This document shows, in pieces, positions 18,402-26,715 of a stretch of DNA of 64,000 nucleotides. How positions within the stretch are numbered: the first letter of the stretch is position 1; every line of letters begins with the position of its first letter. Both the position numbers and the translations under genes were made by a program. Location of the stretch: NCBI GenBank assembly GCA_020641055.1, contig CP067345.1:3527317-3591316 (forward strand), given 5' to 3'. Origin of the DNA: Clostridioides sp. ES-S-0010-02 (GTDB lineage Bacteria > Bacillota > Clostridia > Peptostreptococcales > Peptostreptococcaceae). Under the pieces are notes generated by a model. That model was given only the letters and a program-made list of their open reading frames with translations. It did no database searches and was not told the DNA's origin.

Positions 18402-19124
18402 TTATAACACTTTTGCTAAGAATGATTTTGTTCTATCGTGTTTTGGATTTCCAAAGACTTCTTCTGGAGAATCCTCCTCAAGAATACTTCCTCCATCTAT
18501 AAAGATAACTCTATCTGCAACTTCTTTAGCAAATCCCATTTCATGAGTTACAATTGCCATTGTCATTCCTTCTTTAGCAAGTTCTTTTATAACATCCAAA
18601 ACTTCATTTACCATTTCTGGGTCAAGAGCAGATGTTGGCTCATCAAATAACATCATATCTGGTTCCATAGCAAGAGCTCGCGCTATTGCTATTCTTTGCT
18701 TTTGCCCTCCAGATAATTGTGATGGATATGAATCTTTTTTATCTAAAAGACCAACTCTACTTAATAAAACTTCTGCTTTTTTTTCTGCTTCTTCCTTAGT
18801 CATTTTTTTTAATTTAATTGGTGCCAATGTTATATTATCTAAAATAGTCTTATGTGGGAATAAATTAAAGTTCTGAAACACCATACCTATATTTTGTCTA
18901 ACTTCATCAATATTAGTTTTTTTATCAACTAAATTTTTTCCTTCAAATATTATCTCTCCACCTGTAGGTATTTCTAATAAATTCATACATCTAAGAAGTG
19001 TACTTTTACCAGAGCCACTTGGACCTACTATAACCATTATTTCGCCTTTAGCGATTTCTAAGTCTATATTTTTTAATACATTTAAATCTCCAAAAGATTT
19101 ACTTAAATTTTTTATTGTAATCAT
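18402..19124 (-). CDS. Polar amino-acid ABC transporter, ATP-binding protein
   Basis: ATPase subunit of a PAAT-family importer, 240 residues. Walker A is GPSGSGKST, the signature is LSGGQKQR, Walker B is MMLFDEP, and the switch histidine is in VTHEMGF. The order and sequence are GlnQ/ArtP-like. It is the last gene of a solute-binding protein, permease, ATPase operon. The operon starts behind a tandem T-box, so transcription should rise when a tRNA is uncharged. The T-box specifier (AGA) suggests arginine as the transported amino acid or its precursor (inference). Confidence 0.93.
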   Translation of the reverse strand: MITIKNLSKSFGDLNVLKNIDLEIAKGEIMVIVGPSGSGKSTLLRCMNLLEIPTGGEIIFEGKNLVDKKTNIDEVRQNIGMVFQNFNLFPHKTILDNITLAPIKLKKMTKEEAEKKAEVLLSRVGLLDKKDSYPSQLSGGQKQRIAIARALAMEPDMMLFDEPTSALDPEMVNEVLDVIKELAKEGMTMAIVTHEMGFAKEVADRVIFIDGGSILEEDSPEEVFGNPKHDRTKSFLAKVL

Positions 19125-19182
19125 ATTATCACTTTCCTTTTTACTATTCTATGTTTTCCCTAAATGCTAAACATGCTCTCAT

Positions 19183-19860
19183 CTAGTTAGACACAGATAG
19201 TTTCTTTTCTAATAATCCAACTAATCTTGATAGAGTAAATGTTATAACAAAATAAATTGCTGCTGCTACTATTAATGGCTCTAATGCTCTGAATGCTGCA
19301 TTTTTTACTATATCAGCAGTACGCATTATCTCAACAACACCTATTACAGATATTATTGAAGATTCTTTTACAAGTGTAATAAACTCATTTGCTAATGAAG
19401 GTAGTATATTTTTTATAGCTTGAGGTATTATTATATATCTCATAGTTGACCAGTAATTTAATCCTAATGATCTACTTGCTTCCATTTGTCCATTATCAAC
19501 TGATTGTATACCTGATCTAAGTATCTCTGCCACATATGCACCAGAGTTTACTGACAATGCAAATGCACTAGCTATAAATTCACTTGGTATACCAAATAAC
19601 ATAGGGAATCTTATTCCTAATTGAGGTAATCCAAACCATACTATATATATCTGTACTAATAATGGTGTTCCTCTTAAAATCTCAATATAGATTGATGATA
19701 TTACTCTTAATACTTTACTCTTTGATATTTTTGCCATACAGATAATTATACCTATTACAAATCCAAAGCATAATGCCACAAGAGAAATTCCTACTGTCAC
19801 ACCTGTTCCTTCCAAAAAAGAAGTCCCAAATCTACTTAAAAAACTAAAATCTAAACTCAT
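19183..19860 (-). CDS. Polar amino-acid ABC transporter, permease
   Basis: Membrane subunit of the PAAT importer (HisM/GlnP type), ~225 residues with about five transmembrane helices. The cytoplasmic EAA-like loop reads GQMEASRSLGLNYWSTMRYIIIPQAIKNILP. I choose ATG at 19860 because GGGAGATG precedes it by five bases; the longer GTG version would begin within that SD. It lies 27 bases downstream of the solute-binding lipoprotein stop and 58 bases before the ATPase gene. A single permease gene implies a homodimeric channel. Confidence 0.92.
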   Translation of the reverse strand: MSLDFSFLSRFGTSFLEGTGVTVGISLVALCFGFVIGIIICMAKISKSKVLRVISSIYIEILRGTPLLVQIYIVWFGLPQLGIRFPMLFGIPSEFIASAFALSVNSGAYVAEILRSGIQSVDNGQMEASRSLGLNYWSTMRYIIIPQAIKNILPSLANEFITLVKESSIISVIGVVEIMRTADIVKNAAFRALEPLIVAAAIYFVITFTLSRLVGLLEKKLSVSN

Positions 19861-19887
19861 AATTTCATCTCCCACATAACTTTCTTA

Positions 19888-20703
19888 CTAATTTGAAGCA
19901 GCTTCAGTAGATGCTTCATTTAAAAATTCTTCTATTTTTTTACCATCTTGTAATTCTTTTATTTTTTTATTTAATAATTCTATAAAGTCTTTGTTGTTAT
20001 CAGCTTTTTTAATTGCTGCTGCCATACCTTCTGTTACATCTTTACCAACTTCAGTATTTGCCATTTTTATTCCATCATATTTTTTAACATTTATTAAAGA
20101 AACTGCTTCATTAACAACAACTGCATCTATATTTCCATTTTTTAATTCTGTGATTAGGTCAGGTACTGCTTTTAAAGATTTTGTAGTTGTCATTTTTAGA
20201 GTGTTAACTACATATTCTTCTTGAATGCTTCCTGCCTGTACCCCTACTCTAAGTTTTTTCAAATCGTCTTCAGTTTTTACTTTGTCTATATCTGCATCTT
20301 TAACTATAACTGCATTTCTACTTAAATAATATAATTCTGAGAAATCAACACTCTTTTCTCTTTCTGGTGTTGGAGACATCCCTGCAAGAACCATATCAAC
20401 TTGGTCTGCATTTAAAGCACCTATTAATCCATCAAATGACATATCTTTAATTTCAACCTTTACACCAAGTTCCTTTGCAAATTCTTCAGCCAACATTACA
20501 TCAAATCCTTTTATTGAATCTTTACCATCTACTACTTTATGAAATTCAAATGGTGGGAATTCTGCACTAGTACCAACAACTAATTTTCCACTTTCTTTTA
20601 TTTGCTCTAATTTTGTTTTTTCTTCTCCACCACTACATCCTACTAGCGATAATGTTAATCCTAATACTAATCCTAAACTTAATAATTTTTTAAATACTTT
20701 CAT
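19888..20703 (-). CDS. Polar amino-acid ABC transporter, solute-binding lipoprotein
   Basis: Extracellular binding protein of SBP family 3, 271 residues. The lipoprotein signal ends in the lipobox LVGC (Cys near 23), so the mature protein is membrane-tethered. The amino-acid-binding core starts GKLVVGTSAEFPPFEF, with the family element GFDVMLAEEFAKELGVKVEIKDM and the downstream R in the SPTPEREKSVDFSELYY segment. ATG at 20703 follows AGAGAGGGG. It is the first gene of the operon, directly downstream of the tandem T-box. Substrate is inferred as arginine or another basic amino acid from the T-box, not from the protein alone. Confidence 0.92.
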   Translation of the reverse strand: MKVFKKLLSLGLVLGLTLSLVGCSGGEEKTKLEQIKESGKLVVGTSAEFPPFEFHKVVDGKDSIKGFDVMLAEEFAKELGVKVEIKDMSFDGLIGALNADQVDMVLAGMSPTPEREKSVDFSELYYLSRNAVIVKDADIDKVKTEDDLKKLRVGVQAGSIQEEYVVNTLKMTTTKSLKAVPDLITELKNGNIDAVVVNEAVSLINVKKYDGIKMANTEVGKDVTEGMAAAIKKADNNKDFIELLNKKIKELQDGKKIEEFLNEASTEAASN

Positions 20704-20771
20704 TTTAACTACCCCTCTCTTTTAATTATAATTTTCCCTCAAATTTTTAATACTTTAATGTTTCGAGTTAC

Positions 20772-20904
20772 AAAAAAAGTCCCTCAGTCTTTAATGACTA
20801 AGAGACGACTTTACCGCGTTACCACTCTTATTGATAAATACTTATACAACCTTCAAAATTTGTGAATTTTAGCCTTTATAGCTACAGGGATATTTTAATT
20901 TTAA
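20772..20904 (-). promoter_or_regulatory. Second T-box module: antiterminator/terminator without Stem I
   Basis: The T-box sequence AGAGTGGTAACGCGG recurs at 20814-20829. A terminator follows (20779-20789 with 20796-20806, then T7). The ~75 bases upstream of this T-box, back to the first terminator, contain no K-turn, AGTA, GAA-codon or distal GNUG elements, so no specifier stem is present. It looks like a duplicated 3' half of the complete T-box next to it. Confidence 0.8.
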
Positions 20905-21160
20905 AATCAAAAAAGTCCCTTAGCTTTACAGCTAAGAGACGAATTATATCCGCGTTACCACTCTTTTTGATAAGTAAGTACTTATCCTCTCAATCCCTTA
21001 AGGCGGGCAAACCAATTATCATACTAACTAAAACTTCTGATAATTTCCTCCAGAGCTCTCTTCACATAGACTTCATTGCTAGGCTTACACCAACCCCTAA
21101 CTCGCTGTAAATCCATATATGCTACTTTCTCTATCACTGGATTTGTTTCCTTAAATTGTT
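20905..21160 (-). promoter_or_regulatory. T-box riboswitch, probable arginine (AGA) specifier
   Basis: A complete T-box leader read on the minus strand. Stem I begins CCAGTGATAGAGAAAGTAGC (K-turn and loop E AGTA), has the distal GCGAGTTAGGGGTTGGTGT element, and returns through GTGAAGAGAGCTCTGG. The pattern GAA-N-codon-purine seen in characterised T-boxes (glyQS: GAA-A-GGC-A) gives GAA-G-AGA-G here, so the specifier is AGA, arginine. The T-box motif AGAGTGGTAACGCGG is at 20950-20965. The terminator is 20915-20924 with 20931-20940 followed by a T-run. It controls the downstream amino-acid ABC transporter. Confidence 0.88.
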
Positions 21161-21166
21161 AATACA

Positions 21167-21195
21167 ATTGTACTTCCTTCTAATATTTTTGTCAA
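21167..21195 (-). promoter_or_regulatory. Consensus sigma-A promoter of the T-box/ABC transporter operon
   Basis: On the minus strand a perfect TTGACA (21190-21195) and TACAAT (21167-21172) have a 17-base spacer. The start point is expected near 21160. Confidence 0.85.
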
Positions 21196-21273
21196 TAAGT
21201 TTTTTATTTTTTTAATAATTTTATTTTCTAAAATTTAGATATTTTATTACATGCTTGTTGATATTATCCATAT

Positions 21274-21474
21274 ATTTATAAATAATGTATTTCTTATTTA
21301 TTTCTGTTCTTTAGGTAATTACAAATAATATACTTCTTATTTGTTTCTATTTCTTAAATGCTTATAAATAATATTTTTCTTTTTATTTCCATTATTTAAA
21401 TACTTATAAATAATATTTTTCTTTTTCATTTTCATTGCTTAAATACTTATAAATAATATATCTTATATTTATTA
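21274..21474. repeat. Degenerate tandem repeat, ~43-bp period, about 4.7 copies
   Basis: The block CTTATAAATAATAT followed by a T/C-rich stretch and CATTNNTTAAATA recurs with starts near 21274, 21318, 21361, 21403 and 21446. Copies 3 and 4 are nearly identical. The array fills the gap between the T-box promoter and the 3' end of the helicase gene. Confidence 0.75.
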
Positions 21475-21490
21475 AATTTTATATACTAAG

Positions 21491-23557
21491 TTAAATAATA
21501 TGGATTATATTCTTCAATAAACAAGTTTTCAAATCTAAAGTTCGCTCTCTATCTTTAAACTTTATCGTAAACATGTTTCCATCTTTTTTGATTATTTCGC
21601 CTTCGTGAAATTTTTTATGGTATACCTTATCACCAACACCAATACTATCAATTTCTTTTTTAGTTGGAGATTTTATATCATTGATAAACAATGATTTATC
21701 AACTTTTTTACCATATTTATTTAAAGTAGAACTTATACATAGTTTTTCTTCAGCTCTTGTAATAGCTACATACATAAGTCTTCTTTCTTCTTCTAATTGT
21801 TCCTCTTTTTTTTCTTCCTTACAAATATCATATGATTTTTCATGAGGTATTGTTCCTTCATTTGCACCTATAATATAGACATTCCTAAATTCTAATCCTT
21901 TTGCACTATGCATAGTTGTAAATATAACACCATCAGTCTGTTTATTCTTGTTATTTTCCATTAACTCAATCTTTACTCTCTCAATATGGTCTAAAAACTC
22001 TGTCACTGTATTGAAATTTGTAGCAGAACTCTCAAGTTCGTTTAATATCTCTACAAGCCCATTAGTCTTTATCTTTCTATTGCTACAGTAATCCAAGACA
22101 TATCTATCATAATCAAGACTAGTTCTAATATAAGATATTGCATTTTTAGGATTTAAAGTATTCAAATAGCTCAAGTCTATCTCCAAATCTGTTATTGTTT
22201 TGACTTGTTTGGGATGAAGGTTACATTTGTTTATTAGTGCTGTTACAAAATCTTTTTCATCTTTAACCATATTTACATTATCTTTAGATATATATCTAAA
22301 TGGCTTATTTATAATTCTTAACCAATCTTTATTTGATTTTGGATTAATACCTATTCTTAAATATGCTAGTATATCCTGACTTGCCCAATGGTCATATATT
22401 GTAATTACTGAATCTTTTACTACAAATGGAATTCTCATATCCATAAATACATCTACTAAGGCTCTTGACTGTATATTAGTTCTATAAATTACTGCAAAAT
22501 CTGAATACTCTACATAATCCTTTTTTATTTCGTCAATTATTTCCTTGGCAATATGCAAAGCTTCTTCCTCTGAATCATATGGAGAAATATAACTCACAAT
22601 GCCTCCCTTACCTTGACTACATTTAATAACTTTTTCATATCTATTTCTATTTTTTTCTATAAGCCTGTTTGCAGTATTTACTATTTCACTTTTAGACCTA
22701 TAATTTACATCCAGCACTATTTTTTTAGTATTATTAAAATATTTTTCAAATTCAAGCAAAAAATCTGGTCTAGCTCCTCTAAAACCATATATACTTTGGT
22801 CTTCGTCTCCAACCGCAAATATGTTGTTTAGTGGATTACAAATTAACTTTAAAACCTCAAATTGCACTTTATTTATATCTTGGAATTCATCTATCAATAT
22901 ATATTTATATACATTCCTAACCATTTCTAAGGCTGATTTATTATTCAAAAGCAAATAATAAGTCTTTATAAGCATATCATCAAAATCAATCTTATTAACT
23001 TTTGATTTTTGCTCTTCATATAAATTATATACTTTTAAAAACTCATCTTTTGTCAACACTTCTGAGCTAAATTCATTCTTATCCATAAGTTCATTTTTTA
23101 CATAAGATATTTCATTTATAACTTGACCTATATTTTCATCATCATCTGCATTTTCTATATTTAGACTTTTTAATATTGCCTTTATTGTTATCCTCTTTGA
23201 CTTTTCATCAAATATGCTATCTAAATTGTACCTTTCAAAATACCTCAAAATCTTAAAAAACACAGAATGAAAAGTGCCATATGTTACCTTATTGAGTCTT
23301 ATATCATCACTTAAACTCAATGCTCTATTTTTCATTTCTACTGAGGATGCTTTGGTAAAACTTATCGCCAATATTCTTGCTGGTGCTATATTTTTGTTTA
23401 CTACCATATTAGCTATTCTATATGTAATTACCCTAGTCTTACCTGAACCAGGCCCTGCAAGTATCATGCAAGGCCCATCTATATGTTCAACTGCTTCTAG
23501 TTGATTTTCATTTAACTGTCTTATATCTATATTTGTTGTGATTATTATATCCACCAC
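21491..23557 (-). CDS. UvrD/PcrA-like SF1A DNA helicase
   Basis: ATP-dependent 3'-5' DNA helicase of 688 residues, slightly shorter than PcrA. Motifs in order: Q-region LNENQLEAVEH; Walker A AGPGSGKT; motif II ILIDEFQD; motif III VGDEDQSIYGFRGA; motif IV VLDVNYRS; motif V TTMHSAKGLEF; motif VI RRLMYVAITRAEEKL. The C-terminal 50 residues (VGDKVYHKKFHEGEI...) are the Tudor-like RNA polymerase-binding tail of PcrA. DEFQD replaces the commoner DEYQD, which is still functional. The start is GTG 23557; the SD is not clearly spaced and a GTG at 23554 is also possible. Likely acts in repair or transcription-coupled processes. It may be a paralogue of the main pcrA. Confidence 0.9.
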   Translation of the reverse strand: MVDIIITTNIDIRQLNENQLEAVEHIDGPCMILAGPGSGKTRVITYRIANMVVNKNIAPARILAISFTKASSVEMKNRALSLSDDIRLNKVTYGTFHSVFFKILRYFERYNLDSIFDEKSKRITIKAILKSLNIENADDDENIGQVINEISYVKNELMDKNEFSSEVLTKDEFLKVYNLYEEQKSKVNKIDFDDMLIKTYYLLLNNKSALEMVRNVYKYILIDEFQDINKVQFEVLKLICNPLNNIFAVGDEDQSIYGFRGARPDFLLEFEKYFNNTKKIVLDVNYRSKSEIVNTANRLIEKNRNRYEKVIKCSQGKGGIVSYISPYDSEEEALHIAKEIIDEIKKDYVEYSDFAVIYRTNIQSRALVDVFMDMRIPFVVKDSVITIYDHWASQDILAYLRIGINPKSNKDWLRIINKPFRYISKDNVNMVKDEKDFVTALINKCNLHPKQVKTITDLEIDLSYLNTLNPKNAISYIRTSLDYDRYVLDYCSNRKIKTNGLVEILNELESSATNFNTVTEFLDHIERVKIELMENNKNKQTDGVIFTTMHSAKGLEFRNVYIIGANEGTIPHEKSYDICKEEKKEEQLEEERRLMYVAITRAEEKLCISSTLNKYGKKVDKSLFINDIKSPTKKEIDSIGVGDKVYHKKFHEGEIIKKDGNMFTIKFKDRERTLDLKTCLLKNIIHII

Positions 23558-23635
23558 CTTAATTTATAATCATCCTATTTTCTTTTTTAATTATAAACTA
23601 AAAGTATCCTAAAAATACATTTAATTTTTCTTCTA

Positions 23636-26600
23636 TTAAACTATATCATCTCTATTTTCATAACATATCTTGAGTTCCTGTTTAATTTTATCACTTATAT
23701 CTTGAGGAACAAATTCTGGTTTACCAATGTAATATCCTTGAATATAATCTATTCCAATAGCTACTAATGCTTCCATTTCACTTTTGGTTTCTACACCTTC
23801 TGCTATAACTTTAATATTTCTTTCTTTAGAATATGAAATAAGGTTTTTTAGTATTTTTCTTCTATCTTCATCTTTGTCAATACCTCTTACAATAGACATA
23901 TCAATCTTCACATAATTTGGCATTATGTACAGTAGTACAGCATCGCCATTGTAACCTGTTCCAAAATCATCTAAAGCAATTTCTATATTCCACTGATTTA
24001 TATACACTTTCTTTTTGTCAATAAAATCTTCACTAATCTTATCATTCTCTGTTATTTCTAGCACTACCCTATTTAGATAATTACCATATAAATCTTCTAT
24101 TTCTTCAAAATCAACTTTTGATAAATTATTATTTGGTATAGAATTTAAGAACAATTTACACACTCCAAACTGTTCCCTATATCTCTTAAAAGATTTAAGT
24201 GCTTTGAACCATGTGATACGTTCGATTTGATATAACTTAGACTGTGAACGAGCCAATCTAATAACATCCATTGGAGAACTAAAAGTTTCCATTTTGGGTC
24301 TCATAAGTGCTTCATATGCAAATACTTCACCTTTACAATCCACAATAGGCTGAAATGCATATTCAACCAATTGACCATCAATTAATTTATTTAACTCTTC
24401 TCTATTATGCAACAAGAATGAATCTTTATTATATATATTGACATCAAATTCACTTACTTCGCCTTTAATTGTATTTTTAATTTGATACATAGCAAAATCT
24501 GCATATTTCATTAGTTCATCATAGTTAGTTGAATCGCTAGGATACCAAGAAATTCCTGCTGATGCTCTTATTTTAAATTCTGTCCCATCATGAAGCTTTA
24601 ATAAAGTATTATTCATCTGTATCTTAACAGAGTTAATAATAGTTCTTATGCTATCTTTACTTTCATACCCATATATGAATACATAAAACTCATCCCCTGA
24701 AAGTCTAGAAACTATACCATTCCATGATATAAACTTTTTAAGTATATCTGCTGCACATCTAATATATTCATCACCAGCATCATGACCATAGGTATCATTA
24801 ATATATTTTAAATTATCTAAATCCCACATTATAAATGCAGCTATTTTAATCTCTTCTTTATTTTCAAATTTTTCTCGTACTTGTGAATAAAAAGCTCTCC
24901 TATTTAGAAGATTTGTTAAAATATCAAAATCTCTTTCATACTCAATTTTCATTTTCTCAATAAACTCTTTTGTAACATCAACAACAACACCTAATATCTT
25001 TAAGTCATCTTCAACAATATTTAATCTTATCCACTTAGAAGTTTTATCTTTAGATTCAAATTTATATATGTATATATTTTCTGTCTTATAATTTTTCTGT
25101 AAATATGTATCCATTTCATTCATTTTTTTTATAAATTTACTTTTTGATATATATCCATATTCTTGAAATTCATCATCCGTAGTAAATATACTAAAAAATC
25201 CTTTTGTACAAAAAACATTATCTCCATTTTTATATAATTCAAAAGCTCCAATTGGCATATCTGCAATTTCAATAATTTGTGATAATTTTGATGAGGAATC
25301 TGCAACATTTGCACTAAGTAGCTCTATGGCTGAAGATAATTCATCTATTTCAGATATGTTTATTTTATCAAGATTTACTGGTTTTGATGGATTACTATTT
25401 CTAACTTTATTAACCAAAAGAACAATTGGTTTTGTAAACAATCTCGACGCAATATAAATACCTATAAGCCCTATCACTAAGGAAACTGCAACAGACACTA
25501 TTACCAAGGTTTCCACTCTTTTTGAAAAACACAATAAACTTTTTTCTTCAATAATTCCCAAAAGAGCCCAACGCTCATTTTCAAATGGAGTATTGGAATT
25601 GTATAAATCTAAATATTGTACACTAGCATAAGTACTTTCTTTAATTTTACCATCATCTTCATTTTTAACTTTATATACATTTTTATAAGATTCTTTTTGC
25701 TCAAGGTTCGAATGTAAACCATCCCAAAATTTGTCTTTAAATGTATAACCATTCGAAACAACATTTTCAAATGCCAAATCATCATTTCTATCTACGCCTA
25801 AAATATAATTACCTTTTTTATTTTCATTTATCTCCCCATATGGAAGCAACTCTCTTAAATAATTTATACCTAAATCTATTCCAAGTACTCCATATACAGT
25901 TCCATCTTCATAAATAAGAGGAACTGAATATGTTATAACTCTATCGCCTTCATTTGTTAATAAGAACTGACTTCCCCAGTATCCTAAATTAGAACTTGAT
26001 GTATTTGGATTATCAATTGCAGCTCTAAATGGTTTATAAAAGAAATTATCTCCTTTTTCCTCATTTTCACTTTTAAAGGAAAACTTTGGAGCCCAATAAC
26101 TATCCATAGATATTCCAAAACTTCTTGCTATCTCTGAGGAGCCTCTTTCAATTAGCAAATCAGAATTATCATTTGGGTTAAATTTAGGGTCTAGGTCTCT
26201 TATATACAATCCTGTCTTACTTATTTCATCTTTACTATTTATTGAATCATATTCAATATCTTTGTTATTTAAAATTATGAAAGAACCTGTAACAGAATTT
26301 TTTCTCAAAAGATATATTAAATCTTTTGATATATTTTTTATAATTTCTTTATTAATTTCTTCGTTTATACCCACATCTTTAATTGAGACATTATTTTCAT
26401 CTAAAACCTTTTTTACAGATGAGTTAATAGCTAGTTCTGTCTCGCTTGTCTTTGACCATCTTTGTAACATCTCATTTTGTATATAATTTTTACGATTAAT
26501 TACTCTTTCATTTAAAATATCAAATGAATTATCATTTAGTCTTTTAATAGTTCCTCCCCATAAAATTGTGGCACAAAATAAACTTGTTTGAATTAGCATA

Positions 26601-26665
26601 ACAATAATTAGAGGAAATATCATCTTTTTCATTATTGAGTTATTCTTTTTTAGATTATTTTCCAT
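23636..26665 (-). CDS. Membrane dCache-HAMP-PAS-GGDEF(degenerate)-EAL c-di-GMP phosphodiesterase
   Basis: Transmembrane signalling protein of ~1009 residues. TM1 (about 12-34) and TM2 (about 395-417) flank a ~360-residue extracellular Cache-like sensor. A HAMP segment (LFTKPIVLLVNKVRN), a PAS-like region, a GGDEF domain with altered signature SGDEF (near 655) and an EAL domain with EALMR (near 784), EITEN, DDFGTGYNG, KIDMS, EGVET and QGYYIGKPE follow. Intact EAL residues predict phosphodiesterase activity. Whether SGDEF is inactive or still makes c-di-GMP is uncertain. ATG at 26665 follows GGGTGG. It lies 50 bases after an orphan solute-binding lipoprotein, suggesting that protein feeds the sensor. 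Matches CD0748 of strain 630 from memory. Confidence 0.9.
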   Translation of the reverse strand: MENNLKKNNSIMKKMIFPLIIVMLIQTSLFCATILWGGTIKRLNDNSFDILNERVINRKNYIQNEMLQRWSKTSETELAINSSVKKVLDENNVSIKDVGINEEINKEIIKNISKDLIYLLRKNSVTGSFIILNNKDIEYDSINSKDEISKTGLYIRDLDPKFNPNDNSDLLIERGSSEIARSFGISMDSYWAPKFSFKSENEEKGDNFFYKPFRAAIDNPNTSSSNLGYWGSQFLLTNEGDRVITYSVPLIYEDGTVYGVLGIDLGINYLRELLPYGEINENKKGNYILGVDRNDDLAFENVVSNGYTFKDKFWDGLHSNLEQKESYKNVYKVKNEDDGKIKESTYASVQYLDLYNSNTPFENERWALLGIIEEKSLLCFSKRVETLVIVSVAVSLVIGLIGIYIASRLFTKPIVLLVNKVRNSNPSKPVNLDKINISEIDELSSAIELLSANVADSSSKLSQIIEIADMPIGAFELYKNGDNVFCTKGFFSIFTTDDEFQEYGYISKSKFIKKMNEMDTYLQKNYKTENIYIYKFESKDKTSKWIRLNIVEDDLKILGVVVDVTKEFIEKMKIEYERDFDILTNLLNRRAFYSQVREKFENKEEIKIAAFIMWDLDNLKYINDTYGHDAGDEYIRCAADILKKFISWNGIVSRLSGDEFYVFIYGYESKDSIRTIINSVKIQMNNTLLKLHDGTEFKIRASAGISWYPSDSTNYDELMKYADFAMYQIKNTIKGEVSEFDVNIYNKDSFLLHNREELNKLIDGQLVEYAFQPIVDCKGEVFAYEALMRPKMETFSSPMDVIRLARSQSKLYQIERITWFKALKSFKRYREQFGVCKLFLNSIPNNNLSKVDFEEIEDLYGNYLNRVVLEITENDKISEDFIDKKKVYINQWNIEIALDDFGTGYNGDAVLLYIMPNYVKIDMSIVRGIDKDEDRRKILKNLISYSKERNIKVIAEGVETKSEMEALVAIGIDYIQGYYIGKPEFVPQDISDKIKQELKICYENRDDIV

Positions 26666-26715
26666 ATTTATTCCACCCATACCTTTGTGCATTTTGGTAC
26701 ACGTTGCCAATTCAC

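Noticed and set aside
20862-21110. 82-residue plus-strand frame
   Set aside because: It lies inside the T-box leader on the opposite strand and has no SD.
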